Below are positions 36,946-46,571 of a stretch of DNA of 64,000 bases, in pieces. The stretch's first letter is position 1; each line of letters starts with the position of its first letter. The stretch spans positions 62,001-126,000 of the forward strand of contig NZ_BLYC01000001.1 in NCBI RefSeq assembly GCF_019721995.1, given 5' to 3'. Under the pieces are notes generated by a model, which saw only the letters and a list, made by a program, of their open reading frames with translations, was not told the DNA's origin and did no database searches. This stretch comes from Bathymodiolus japonicus methanotrophic gill symbiont. Its GTDB lineage: Bacteria > Pseudomonadota > Gammaproteobacteria > Methylococcales > Methylomonadaceae. Made by a program: the position numbers and the translations under genes.

Positions 36946-38244
36946 ATGATGGGGCGTTTTTTTATTGTCGACTCAGAAGTTTATAAAAACTTCCATGATA
37001 TAAAGTTGAATATCTTAAAAACTGCTAGTCTTGGCGCAATCGCTTTATTGATGCCAATGGCTGCTCAGGCTACGAATACCAATGAAACGCTAGAAAATGC
37101 TCTGATGTTTGGTCGGCAGGGCGAGTACGGTCAGCTTAAATTTGACCTGCGCTATCGCTATGAAAATGTCCATATTACCGATGATCTACCGATAAAAACA
37201 GCAAATGCCAACACCTTGCGTTTGCAATTCGGTTATCTCACGCCTGAGTTCTATGGTATACAGGTTTATGCTGAATATGAAGGTAATCTGGCGATGCAGG
37301 AAGAATACAATAGCCTGCGTAATGGCCAGACTAACCATGAAGTAGTCGCTGATCCGCAAGAGCAGGAGCTCAATCAGTTTTGGCTAAGTTATAAAGGCAA
37401 CCCTGATACCTTAATAAAAGGGGGACGGCAAAGAATTGCGCTAGATAATCAGCGCTTTATTGGTAATACCGGTTGGCGACAAATGGAGCGAACCTTTGAT
37501 TCGGTGCTGATTCAGAATCAGTCGATAGAAAATCTCACCTTAAATCTTATCTATATAGGTCAGGTAAGAACAGTTATCTCTACTGATAGGCCTATTACTA
37601 TGCCATTACTGAATTTTAGCTATAAATTTGGTCGTTTTAGTACCCTGACCGGATATGGCTATTGGCTGGCTGATTATGCTGATGGGGCTAATTCGACGCA
37701 AACTTATGGGGTGCGCATACACGGCGCGCCCAGGTTAAAACATGATATTCAGTTATCCTATGATGTGGGGTACAGCAATCAGTCTGATTACAAGAATAAC
37801 CCGGGTAATTATGCTTTAGATAGATACAATATCATGCTTGGGGCAAGCTATTATGGTGTGACCATCAAGTCAGGAATGGAGCAGTTAGATGGTAATGGTC
37901 GCTACGCCTTTCAGACACCTCTCGGTACGAACCATATTTTTCAAGGTTGGGCAGATAAGTTTCTGGTAACGCCAGAAACCGGTGTTCGAGATATTCAGGG
38001 CACTATCGATAAAAGTTTCTATGGGGTTAAATTAATGTTTGCCTATCATCACTTTACTGATTCAAACGGGCATGGCGAGTATGGTAATGAATATGATTTT
38101 CTGGTGAGTAAGAGCTTTGGAAAGCATTATCATTTATTGGCAAAGTATGCGTTTTATGATGCTGATGATAGTGCTACTGCGGTGAATGCGGGTGTAGAAA
38201 AAAATACGCAGAAAATCTGGGTGCAGGGCAGTGTGAATTTCTAA
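36946..38244 (+). CDS. Outer-membrane porin of the alginate-export type
   Basis: A 432-residue beta-barrel protein. A signal peptide (hydrophobic run ending AAQATNTNET) follows about 20 extra residues, so translation may begin at a later start. Segments IKGGRQRIALDNQRFIGN and WRQMERTFDSV are typical of the alginate_exp/AlgE-like porin family, and the C-terminal strand ends QGSVNF. The substrate is unknown; no alginate genes are near. It begins 33 bases after the broken lipoprotein gene. Confidence 0.8.
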   Translation: MMGRFFIVDSEVYKNFHDIKLNILKTASLGAIALLMPMAAQATNTNETLENALMFGRQGEYGQLKFDLRYRYENVHITDDLPIKTANANTLRLQFGYLTPEFYGIQVYAEYEGNLAMQEEYNSLRNGQTNHEVVADPQEQELNQFWLSYKGNPDTLIKGGRQRIALDNQRFIGNTGWRQMERTFDSVLIQNQSIENLTLNLIYIGQVRTVISTDRPITMPLLNFSYKFGRFSTLTGYGYWLADYADGANSTQTYGVRIHGAPRLKHDIQLSYDVGYSNQSDYKNNPGNYALDRYNIMLGASYYGVTIKSGMEQLDGNGRYAFQTPLGTNHIFQGWADKFLVTPETGVRDIQGTIDKSFYGVKLMFAYHHFTDSNGHGEYGNEYDFLVSKSFGKHYHLLAKYAFYDADDSATAVNAGVEKNTQKIWVQGSVNF

Positions 38245-38272
38245 AATAATGTAAGCCGGGTTAGATTCTTAA

Positions 38273-38772
38273 CTGAAGTTTCCCAATAATTATTTATGGT
38301 AAAATTGAAACTATGCTACAACTATATGAAAAAAAACAGTCTTTTCATTCGCTGAAAATCCTGGAAACGGAGCTTTAGCGAAGTGAAGATTTTTAGTCCG
38401 CGATAGCCGTAGGGCCGTTGTTTTGTCGGAGTCTGAGCGTTAGCGAAGGTGGAGACAAAATAAAAGGCCATCCGACACGGCGTCAAGTCATTTGGAGCCT
38501 ATGTTCCGACCCCTTGTTGGGTCGGGACGAGGTGACGAGGACGAATCGGGGCCGCCGGAGGCATAAGTGGTCGCGTTAAGTTTTTGCTGCTTGCTTGGGC
38601 TGGGATGCCCAAAACAAGCTTTCGCAAAAATAGCGACTCCCCAACGTTTCAAATGCTATTGCCTAAGGGGAATTAAGTAGGGGTTTGCTATAAACATGGC
38701 AAAACCACCTAAAATAAACCTCGATACACCAGCATTGTGTATTTCAGCTACTCAATAATTGGGAAACTTCAG
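38273..38772. mobile_element. MITE-B copy with an R295 inside
   Basis: The 500-bp interval starts and ends with the MITE-B inverted repeats and is flanked by an 8-bp duplication ATTCTTAA on both sides. Removing the R295 at 38350-38644 leaves a 205-bp MITE matching the copy at 22595. Confidence 0.92.
38350..38644 (-). mobile_element. R295 structured repeat, copy 4 (in MITE-B)
   Basis: A complete 295-bp copy, reversed. The empty site aaacg/aatga in element orientation is read from the MITE-B at 22595. The halves rejoin with no gained base if the terminal CG is counted as part of the element. Confidence 0.92.
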
Positions 38773-38830
38773 ATTCTTAATTGCACCGCAATAAAAAACG
38801 TAACCCGGCAACAGCTTGTGCAGTTCTATC

Positions 38831-40015
38831 TTAAGCAATAGCTTGCTTAATCCTTTGCAAAGCAGTCTGTAAATTCTCCATACTGGTGGCAATGGAAATT
38901 CTGATATGTCCCGGGCAACCAAACGCAGAGCCAGGCACTAAAGCCACGCCAGCCTTTTCGATAAAATACTCGGCCATATCCAGGTCATTATTAACCCCCT
39001 CTAGTCGAGAGTATACTGCTTCAACATTAGGGAAAACATAAAAAGTCCCATCGGATTTGATACACTCAAATCCAGGCATTTTATTGAGTTCATCCACCAC
39101 GTAGTCGTGACGCTTCTTGAATTCTACCAACATAGTCTCAATACAGCTTTGATCGCCCTTCAAAGCCTCTTCGGCAGCTACCTGTGAAATAGAGGTAGGG
39201 TTGGATGTGCTTTGTGACTGCACTTTGCGCATACCTGCAATAATCGCTTCAGGGCCTGCAGCATAACCAATACGCCAACCAGTCATCGAATAGGCTTTAG
39301 ACGCGCCATTCAGTACCATAGTACGATCATAGAGTTCAGGGCAGGCATTGAGGATATTTACAAAGCTGTCTTTTTTCCAGAGGATATGCTCGTACATATC
39401 ATCGGTTGCCACGATCACATTCGGAAAATCCAGTAAAACATCCGCGAGTGCTTTGAGCTCGTCTAAAGAATAGGCAACGCCAGTCGGATTGGACGGACTA
39501 TTAATGACAAATAAGCGAGTTTTGTCGGTCATGGCGGCGCGTAATTGCGCGGGGTTTATCTTGAAGTTTTGTGCCTGGGTGGTTTTGATAATCACCGGAA
39601 TGGCATCTGCAAGCAATGCAATATCAGGATAGGAAACCCAGTAAGGCGCGGGGATAATTACTTCGTCACCCTTGTTTAATAGGGCCTGGGCAAGATTATA
39701 GAAGCTCTGCTTACCGCCGGAAGAAACCAGAATTTGCTTTAGCGTATAGTCAAAGCCATTATCTTTTTTAAATTTATCGATAACCGCCTGTTTTAGGCTA
39801 GGAGTACCATCCACCGCAGTATATTTGGTAAAGCCATTATTAATCGCGGTGATAGCAGCAGCTTTAATATGCTCTGGAGTATCAAAGTCAGGCTCGCCAG
39901 CACCCAGGCCAATAATATCTTTACCCGCAGCGCGCATTTCCGCTGCTCGTGCGGTAATTGCCAGGGTGGGTGATGGTTTAACTGCGCTAAGTCGGTCAGA
40001 AAGTTTGATACTCAT
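38831..40015 (-). CDS. aspC: Aspartate aminotransferase, class I PLP enzyme
   Basis: A 394-residue class I aminotransferase interconverting aspartate/2-oxoglutarate and oxaloacetate/glutamate. The start at 40015 (MSIKLSDRL) follows GAGGGAG. The PLP-binding lysine lies in NGASKAYSMTGWRIGYAAGP. NSPSNPTGVAYS and a C-terminal RISIATSMENL complete the fold. Similarity is to the bacterial subgroup Ib type; a broader or prephenate specificity cannot be excluded. Confidence 0.9.
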   Translation of the reverse strand: MSIKLSDRLSAVKPSPTLAITARAAEMRAAGKDIIGLGAGEPDFDTPEHIKAAAITAINNGFTKYTAVDGTPSLKQAVIDKFKKDNGFDYTLKQILVSSGGKQSFYNLAQALLNKGDEVIIPAPYWVSYPDIALLADAIPVIIKTTQAQNFKINPAQLRAAMTDKTRLFVINSPSNPTGVAYSLDELKALADVLLDFPNVIVATDDMYEHILWKKDSFVNILNACPELYDRTMVLNGASKAYSMTGWRIGYAAGPEAIIAGMRKVQSQSTSNPTSISQVAAEEALKGDQSCIETMLVEFKKRHDYVVDELNKMPGFECIKSDGTFYVFPNVEAVYSRLEGVNNDLDMAEYFIEKAGVALVPGSAFGCPGHIRISIATSMENLQTALQRIKQAIA

Positions 40016-40117
40016 TAAGCTCCCTCGAATCATGTGATGATTAAGTAAGGTGCGAATTATACCCTATCAATAATCGTTGCTAAAATCATAATCTTGCATT
40101 TAAGGAATTTTCCAGGC

Positions 40118-41034
40118 TTATCTAAATGAGACACCTACACCACCCAGCCCACAATAACCGGCTGGATTTTTGGCCAGATATTGCTGATGCTCATTTTCTG
40201 CATAATAAAAAACCGGGGTAGATATGATTTCGGTACTGATTAAGCCAAGCCCCGCTGCTGTGAGCCGCTGCTGATAATGCTGTTTTGATTGTAGCGCTGC
40301 ATCAAGCTGCCGCTTAAAATCAGGGAAACGGAGCCTAAGCGGAGTGATGATTTTTAGTCCCTGGTAGGCGACAGGGCAATTCGCTGATCCGAAGTGCGCT
40401 AGTAGCGCTCGAGGGAGGCAAGAATTGCATTCCGAATAGCCGTCCAGCCATTTGAGGTAGTCTTAACGGAGCAGGGTTTTGTGCGTAGTTGAGACGGACG
40501 CAGGGCGACCAGGGCATCTCCCATTCGCTGCGTAGGCGAATGAATGTTGGTGACAGAAGTCCCAGAATGTTGTGAGGTAGCATGGCGCGCCTGTCGGCAC
40601 TGGTTGCGTAGATGGCCGAACGATACTGGGTGCCGATATCATTACCCTGGCGCATGCCTTGAGTAGGGTCATGTGCTTGCCAGAAAAGTGCGAGTAAATT
40701 CTGATAGCTGATTTTTACCGGATCAAACATTACTTTAACTACTTCGGTATGTCCGGTTAAGCCAGTACAGAGCTCTTTATATGTTGGGTTAGGCGTGAAC
40801 CCACCGGCATAACCAACCCGCTGTACTGAAGATGCCTTGCTGTTGCCAGAAAAGTCGCTCTGCTCCCCAGAAACAACCCAGAGCAAAAATAGTATGCTGA
40901 ATATTTTCAGGCAGGGGAGGAGCAATAGGCTTGGCTGTTACAAAATGTTTTTTCGGTATACAGATTGCAGTGTCACGGCCGGGTAATGCCTCTTCAGCCG
41001 TAGGGAGTGATAGTTTTTTTTGTGAAAATAACAT
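40118..41034 (-). pseudogene. msrA: Peptide methionine sulfoxide reductase A, interrupted and frameshifted
   Basis: MsrA reduces methionine-S-sulfoxide in proteins. The N-terminal frame begins at 41034 and reaches the catalytic [14 protein letters not shown]. An extra G near 40816 then shifts the frame. The continuing frame reads [30 protein letters not shown] and [14 protein letters not shown]280 (40311-40593) interrupts here. After it the C-terminus resumes ([37 protein letters not shown]) and stops at 40118. Excision of the R280 restores the Glu codon exactly. The frameshift is independent, so the gene is inactive as read. Confidence 0.92.
40311..40593 (-). mobile_element. R280 structured repeat, copy 3, divergent (in msrA)
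   Basis: A 283-bp copy, reversed, clearly older or a different lineage: many substitutions relative to the other R280 copies, but the same ends (with CGCTTAAAATC for CGCTGAAAATC). Some bases match R260 instead (for example AAGTGCGC). Stem positions change in a compensating way. Confidence 0.88.
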
Positions 41035-41044
41035 AATGAATTAT

Positions 41045-41923
41045 TTAACCTCTAAGCCGTTTCATTTGACCAGCAAAGCTCTGCATAACCAGAGCACATA
41101 AGATCAGCCCGGTACCAGTTACAATCTCCAGCGTTAGAGCTTCTTTATTTAAATAATGACCTAATAACAGCGCTAAAACGGGTGATACCAGGGTGATTAG
41201 AGCAACACTGGTAGCTGGAAGGTGAGTCAGAATATAGTAATACAGCGCAAAGCCGATCGGTGTGGCGATCAGGCCTAAATATAAAATAGAGAGGGCAGCA
41301 TTAACGGGTAGGGTGGCAGGAAGCGTGCCGTCAATAAACCACCAGCTAGCGATATAAAAGGGAAGGGCAAATAACATCCCGCCAGTGACCTGGGTAATCG
41401 CGGGTAATTGTGCATGAATAAGCTTGACCCAGACAGCACTGAAAGACTGTAGAAAAGTGGAGAGTAATACGCCAAGTACGCCCAGGGCAGTGGTGTAGCT
41501 TATATGCAAGGCGGAATGAAACATGATGGCGAGTCCGGTCAGCCCTAAGGTATATGCCAGTAATTTATCCCAGGATAAGCTGCGCTCCCCTAGCCATAGA
41601 GCAGAGAGGACAGCGGTAATAAAAGGTGTCAGACCAAAGATCACGGAAATCCAGCCCGAAGGAATAAACTGGGCTGACCAGTAAACGGCCATCATTGCGC
41701 CATATATCTGCACCGCGATGGCAAAATAAGTTTGTTTGGCCTTACTATGCCAGACCAGGCGCTGGCGCATAAGTAATAGCATAAAGATCAGACAGACCAT
41801 GCCTATGCACATGCGTGCAGTGACCCCGAAAATAAAGCTGGAGCCATCAGCGCTCCATTTAATGGCGAGAGGAGTAGTCGCCCAAAGCAATACTATAAAA
41901 ATAAATGACAGCGCAATTCGCAT
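41045..41923 (-). CDS. EamA/DMT-family transporter
   Basis: A 292-residue inner-membrane protein with ten hydrophobic segments in two EamA repeats (first LLWATTPLAIKWSADGSSF, second LGVLGVLLSTFLQSFSAVW). Members export amino acids or other metabolites; the substrate is unknown. It follows a truncated transporter gene by one base and precedes msrA. Confidence 0.85.
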   Translation of the reverse strand: MRIALSFIFIVLLWATTPLAIKWSADGSSFIFGVTARMCIGMVCLIFMLLLMRQRLVWHSKAKQTYFAIAVQIYGAMMAVYWSAQFIPSGWISVIFGLTPFITAVLSALWLGERSLSWDKLLAYTLGLTGLAIMFHSALHISYTTALGVLGVLLSTFLQSFSAVWVKLIHAQLPAITQVTGGMLFALPFYIASWWFIDGTLPATLPVNAALSILYLGLIATPIGFALYYYILTHLPATSVALITLVSPVLALLLGHYLNKEALTLEIVTGTGLILCALVMQSFAGQMKRLRG

Positions 41924-41924
41924 A

Positions 41925-42644
41925 TTATAAATAGCCTGTATTTTGTAGCAGCATTAATCCCAGGGTGATGACCAGGATACTACTACCGGTCGAGAGTGCG
42001 ATGATTTCAGCGGCTATAGTGCCGTGGTCAGTCAGTTTTTTAGCCATAATATAACTGGAAACTGCGGTAGGCGATGATAGCACCAGATAAATAAGGCCTA
42101 ATTCCTGCCCCTGAAATCCCAGGTAAATCGCCAGGCCAGTTCCCAGTAATGGCATCATTAATAATTTGCATAATGTCGCCCAGATCACATCTTTAGAGTG
42201 GCCCTGAAAGTTTTCCCAGTATAGGCTGCCACCAATGCATATCAGTGCAAGTGGTAGTGTCATTTGCGCCAGATATTGACCTGACTGGCTGATAAATGTT
42301 GGTAGAGGGACTTGTAATGCTGAAAATACTAGGCCTAAAAAAACGGCAATAATAATGGGATTGGTGAGGATGGATTGATACGGTATATGTCCTTTAGGCT
42401 TTAAAATTAAAATCGATAAAGGGTTATCTATCATAGCAATAAGAGCCATATACAGACTGGCTACCGCCAGAATTTCTGTCCCGTAAGCGTTGAATACCAG
42501 GGCAATGCCGATAATACCCAGATTTCCCCTGAAAGCACCCTGGATAAACACGCCGCGTTTATTAGGCTCAACTAAAATCAGACTGATAGGTATTTTGGCT
42601 TTTACAAACCGTATCAGCCGAACTGATTCCTTGCTGAAATGCAT
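41925..42644 (-). pseudogene. AEC-family (auxin efflux carrier type) permease, 5'-truncated
   Basis: The 239-residue frame matches the last three quarters of AEC permeases (GAFRGNLGIIGIALVFNAYG, LPLALICIGGSLYW, SSPTAVSSYIMAKKL). The first roughly 70-80 residues, with the first two helices, are missing. The upstream DNA holds an unrelated secreted-protein remnant, so a deletion probably fused the two. The start codon is uncertain and activity is doubtful. Confidence 0.75.
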
Positions 42645-42692
42645 TCAATGCTAAAGCAAACATTTCCACACTGACCGATGTTGCCACTTCGT

Positions 42693-42857
42693 TCAGATCT
42701 CTCTGGAAAATTGACTGTTGACCATTGTAAAACTGACAATGCTTTTATCTTCATGCATAAGATAATCCGCTAATTGAGTGTTGCTACAACTACCGCTAGT
42801 AGCAAAAGCTATATTGGGCAGTAGCCATAATAAGCAAATGAGAGCATTTTTAAGCAT
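42693..42857 (-). pseudogene. Small exported protein remnant
   Basis: An ATG at 42857 starts a signal peptide (MLKNALICLLWLLPNIAFA) and 35 further residues with a Cys pair, stopping at 42693. A shifted frame continues LNEVATSVSVEMFALALNAF toward the truncated permease, which suggests a frameshifted, deletion-truncated gene. Not recognised. Confidence 0.5.
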
Positions 42858-42902
42858 AAACGTTTCCTGCTGTGTGAAAAACAGATGAAGCCGGTGGTTT
42901 TA

Positions 42903-44204
42903 TCAAAGTGGTGATGATAACTTCTGCTGCCAAAGTGCAATTTCACTTTGTAAGTCCTGCAGGTTTAATGTGGTTAACTGATTGTTTTTTAAGAGCCGTT
43001 TTCCCGCAACCCAGACATCACTGACCTGATCCCGAGACGCAGAATAAACTATTTGCGTTGTGGCATTGTAGAGTGGCTGGGTTTCAATTTCAGCCAGGCT
43101 TAGGGCGCAAATATCAGCAGCCTTACCGATGGTCAACGAGCCAGTAATACCATCTATTCCCAATGCTTTTGCACCATTTAAGGTTGCCATGCGCAATGCA
43201 GTGGCAGCTGATACTGCGCTGGCATCATCGGCAACCCCCTTGGCTAATAATGCGGCAGTACGCATTTCACTAAGCATATCCAGATCATTATTAGACGCTG
43301 CGCCATCGGTACCTAATGCTACATTAATTCCTGCTTCCAGGCATTTTTGTACCGGACAAAAGCCACTGGCAAGTTTTAGATTGGATTCAGGGCAGTGCAC
43401 GATATGCGCACCTGCTTGTGCAAATTTATTGATTTCACCCGTAGTTAACTGGGTCATATGCACGGCAATAAATGCTGGGTTAATCAGGCCTAGAGTATGC
43501 AAGCGTTTTAAGGGGCGTTCGCCTTGACTGACTTCAAATTTAGTCTCATGCACATGCATATGAATCGGTAGATTTAATTCATCTGCAAGGGTACTGATCT
43601 GGCGCAAAGGTTCATCGGAAACTGTATAGGGTGCATGAGGCGCAAATGGGGTGCGCAGTAAAGGCTCATGACGCAGTTCGTCATGCAAAGCCAGGCCCTT
43701 TTGCATATATTGTTCAGGGCCGTCTGCCCAGGCAGTAGGGAAGTCGATCATGATCAGCCCGATATTCGCACGTATCCCATGCTGGATAGCCTGGTGAGCT
43801 GTAACCTCAGGAAAAAAATACATATCGTTAAAGCAGGTGGTTCCCCCGCGCAGCATTTCAGCAATCGCCAGGTCAGTACCAGTGCGAACAAAGGTATCAT
43901 TTACCCATTTTTGTTCTAAAGGCCAGATATGCTTTTCTAGCCAGTCCATCAGCGGTAAATCATCGGCAATTCCTCTGAATAAGGTCATGGCGATATGCGT
44001 ATGGGCATTGATAAAGCCTGGAATAAGGGCATGTGAATCCAGATTTTCAAGCTGAGCAGCTTGGTATTTTTCCTGTGCCTGTTGTTGTGGCAATATATCC
44101 AGTATATTGCCTTCATGAATGACGAGTGCCTGATGTTCCAGGATTACTTCATGCGGTTCTACAGGTATAATCCAGCGAGCGTTAATAAGCGTGTCAACTT
44201 GCAT
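42903..44204 (-). CDS. mtaD: 5-methylthioadenosine/S-adenosylhomocysteine deaminase family amidohydrolase
   Basis: A 433-residue metal-dependent amidohydrolase. Metal ligands are in FINAHTHIAMTLFRG (HxH), HMHVHETKFE and the TDGAASNNDLDM aspartate; VHMTQLTTGEI and IVHCPESNLKLASG are typical of the MtaD/TrzA/SsnA group. These enzymes deaminate MTA or SAH. Divergent placement against mtnA, with only 85 bases between, supports a methionine-salvage role. Confidence 0.85.
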   Translation of the reverse strand: MQVDTLINARWIIPVEPHEVILEHQALVIHEGNILDILPQQQAQEKYQAAQLENLDSHALIPGFINAHTHIAMTLFRGIADDLPLMDWLEKHIWPLEQKWVNDTFVRTGTDLAIAEMLRGGTTCFNDMYFFPEVTAHQAIQHGIRANIGLIMIDFPTAWADGPEQYMQKGLALHDELRHEPLLRTPFAPHAPYTVSDEPLRQISTLADELNLPIHMHVHETKFEVSQGERPLKRLHTLGLINPAFIAVHMTQLTTGEINKFAQAGAHIVHCPESNLKLASGFCPVQKCLEAGINVALGTDGAASNNDLDMLSEMRTAALLAKGVADDASAVSAATALRMATLNGAKALGIDGITGSLTIGKAADICALSLAEIETQPLYNATTQIVYSASRDQVSDVWVAGKRLLKNNQLTTLNLQDLQSEIALWQQKLSSPL

Positions 44205-44289
44205 AGTAGAATATATAATTGCTTAGCATTTAGTTCCCGTATAGCGTAGGGAACCCGAACAAGATAATGACTAATGAGTATACGTGTTA

Positions 44290-45342
44290 ATGAGTAGTTC
44301 CCCAAATAAACTCAATGTACATGCCCTGGTATGGCAGGAGACGCAGTTATCAGTATTGGATCAGCGGCAATTACCCGAGCAGGTGCATTACGATACTTTT
44401 AGCACAGCCCCAGAGGTTGCTGAGGCTATAAAGAGCATGCGAGTCCGTGGTGCGCCGGCAATCGGCATCGCTGCCGCTTATGCTGTTGCTTTATCGGTAC
44501 AGCAGCATTACGCACTAGATAATACACAATGGCGGCAACAGGTAAATGCTGATATAGCGATATTGGCTGCAGCTAGACCCACGGCAGTGAATTTGTTCTG
44601 GGCGCTATCTGTTATGCAGGATGTATTGGCTTGCCAATCAGGCTCGCCCGTGGCGGCAATGATTTCTAAGGCAGTGGAAATTCACCAGCAAGATATCGCT
44701 GCCAATCAGCAAATGGGTGAAATAGGCGCGGATATCCTGGCCGATGCCCAGAGCTTATTAACGCATTGTAATGCGGGTGCCTTGGCGACTGGCGGATACG
44801 GCACTGCACTAGGTGTTATACGTAGTGCAGTGCAACGTCAGGCACGCACAGTGTTTGCCGGGGAAACGCGCCCATGGTTACAAGGGACACGTTTAACCGT
44901 GTGGGAACTGGCAGAGGATAATATTCCGGTAACCCTCATTGCCGATTCTGCTGCAGCGGTGCTGATGCACAGCGGTAAAATTGACTGGATTATCGTGGGT
45001 GCAGACCGCATTGCCGCAAATGGCGATGTCGCTAATAAAATTGGTACCTATTCGCTCGCGGTTTTAGCTAAATATCATAGCGTAAAGATGATGGTGGTCG
45101 CGCCGGTTTCAACAATAGATTTTACGATGGATAATGGCAGCCAGATTGAAATAGAGCAACGCGCAGCAAGTGAGTTCCTGCCCGACTGTTATATGCATAA
45201 GGATAGTCTGATTGGTGCGTGGAACCCTGTGTTTGATGTGACTCCGGCAGAGTTAATTAGTGTTATTGTTACCGAACGGGGTGCAGTTTTTAATCCTTTT
45301 GAGCAAGGCGTTAAAGAGTTACAAAATGAAAATAGAATTTAA
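44290..45342 (+). CDS. mtnA: S-methyl-5-thioribose-1-phosphate isomerase
   Basis: A 350-residue isomerase converting methylthioribose-1-phosphate to methylthioribulose-1-phosphate. The start at 44290 (MSSSPNKLN) is preferred over the upstream GTG. MRVRGAPAIGIAAAYA, LTHCNAGALATGGYGTALGV, the catalytic-Asp loop IIVGADRIAANGDVANKIGT and GAWNPVFDVTPAELI match MtnA. The end overlaps cysZ by 17 bases. Confidence 0.95.
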   Translation: MSSSPNKLNVHALVWQETQLSVLDQRQLPEQVHYDTFSTAPEVAEAIKSMRVRGAPAIGIAAAYAVALSVQQHYALDNTQWRQQVNADIAILAAARPTAVNLFWALSVMQDVLACQSGSPVAAMISKAVEIHQQDIAANQQMGEIGADILADAQSLLTHCNAGALATGGYGTALGVIRSAVQRQARTVFAGETRPWLQGTRLTVWELAEDNIPVTLIADSAAAVLMHSGKIDWIIVGADRIAANGDVANKIGTYSLAVLAKYHSVKMMVVAPVSTIDFTMDNGSQIEIEQRAASEFLPDCYMHKDSLIGAWNPVFDVTPAELISVIVTERGAVFNPFEQGVKELQNENRI

Positions 45343-46051
45343 TAAAAAATCCGGGGCAAACCCATTACTTGCCGTACAGAGTTTAGCGCAAGGTGCGTCT
45401 TTGTTATGGCATAAGCAATTAAGAAAATATGTGTTAATCCCGATCGCAGTAAATTTAGTTTTGTTTTCCAGTCTGTTGTATCTGGGCTATCTGTATGTGG
45501 GTGATCTAATCGCACGGTTTATACCCGGCTGGCTGGAGTGGCTAGACTGGCTGATTTATCCGCTGTTTTTTACAAGCTTCTTTGCTGCTGGTTTTTTTAC
45601 CTTTACATTAATAGCTAATTTAATTGCATCGCCTTTTTATGGTGGTCTGGCTGCAAAGACGCAGCATATCCTGAATGATCAAACCGGGGAGATTCAAGAG
45701 CAGCCTATACTGCTGGTGCTAGGCTCGGAGTTAAGACGGCTGGTGTATTTATTAAGCCGCGCTATTCCCCTCGTGGTTATTTCGATTATTCCAGGTGTGA
45801 ATCTAATTGCGCCGGTTTTATGGGGACTCTTTGGGGCATGGGGGATCAGTATGGAATATTTTGCCTATACGCTGGAAAATGAAGGAGCACTATTTGCCGA
45901 GCAAAGACAGGCACTTAAAACAGTACGCATTGGCGCCTTGAGTTTTGGTGGTATGCTGTTATTCGCGCTGATGATTCCTGTATTGAATATTTTTATTCCA
46001 CCGATAGCCGTGATTAGTGCAACTATTTATCGGAATAAAATAGCTGTTTAA
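45326..46051 (+). CDS. cysZ: CysZ-like sulfate transport membrane protein (EI24 family)
   Basis: A 241-residue inner-membrane protein. The start at 45326 (MKIEFNKKS) is inside the end of mtnA. The family core is visible in SLLWHKQLRKYVLIPIAVNL, ANLIASPFYGGLAAK and SIIPGVNLIAPVLWGLFGAW. CysZ supports sulfate uptake for cysteine synthesis, which fits cysJ in the same window. Overlap with mtnA suggests coexpression with methionine salvage. Confidence 0.88.
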   Translation: MKIEFNKKSGANPLLAVQSLAQGASLLWHKQLRKYVLIPIAVNLVLFSSLLYLGYLYVGDLIARFIPGWLEWLDWLIYPLFFTSFFAAGFFTFTLIANLIASPFYGGLAAKTQHILNDQTGEIQEQPILLVLGSELRRLVYLLSRAIPLVVISIIPGVNLIAPVLWGLFGAWGISMEYFAYTLENEGALFAEQRQALKTVRIGALSFGGMLLFALMIPVLNIFIPPIAVISATIYRNKIAV

Positions 46052-46298
46052 AGCTAGTGCAGCACAAGTTAGTTATGCATGACTTTTAGCTATCTTTTAT
46101 TCATGAACGCTGTTAGCGGGAATCTCTCTGGTTAAACACGGGGTCTCGCTAAAACACTTCGGCAATGACTTTTTTTACATACCGATACATAGCGCAAGTA
46201 ATTCACTACAATAAAGAAGAGGTGGCTGTAAACAGGCAAACGCATATTAATTTTTCTGCTATTATTCAAGGATAATAATAAAAATCAGGGTGATTTAT

Positions 46299-46535
46299 AT
46301 GCCAGATTGTTCATTTTGTGGCACGACAGAAAAAAAAGAATACCCACTCTGCCATTCATGTGGTGCGATACGCTATCCTGTGGAAAAAAGCTCTAACATC
46401 GCTGTCAGTCGGCAACAGAAATTAAAGCTGTCTGCTTCAGTTGCGGCAGCAATCGTTACACCGGGAGCTTTTGTTGTTCTTGCACTGGTGGGTGCTAAAC
46501 ATTTCAATGCAAAATTAAAAAATCAGAAATTTTAA
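46299..46535 (+). CDS. Small zinc-ribbon membrane protein
   Basis: A 78-residue protein from the ATG at 46299. Two CxxC pairs (CSFCGTTEKKEYPLCHSCG) form a probable zinc ribbon, followed by a basic linker and one hydrophobic helix (AAAIVTPGAFVVLALVG). I cannot assign a function. The 240 bases before it hold no gene. Confidence 0.7.
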   Translation: MPDCSFCGTTEKKEYPLCHSCGAIRYPVEKSSNIAVSRQQKLKLSASVAAAIVTPGAFVVLALVGAKHFNAKLKNQKF

Positions 46536-46571
46536 AGCAGCCAGCTTTGCTGATTTCTATATGACCAGGTA

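Noticed and set aside
43129-43527. 132-codon frame opposite mtaD
   Set aside because: Antisense shadow of a strongly conserved amidohydrolase.
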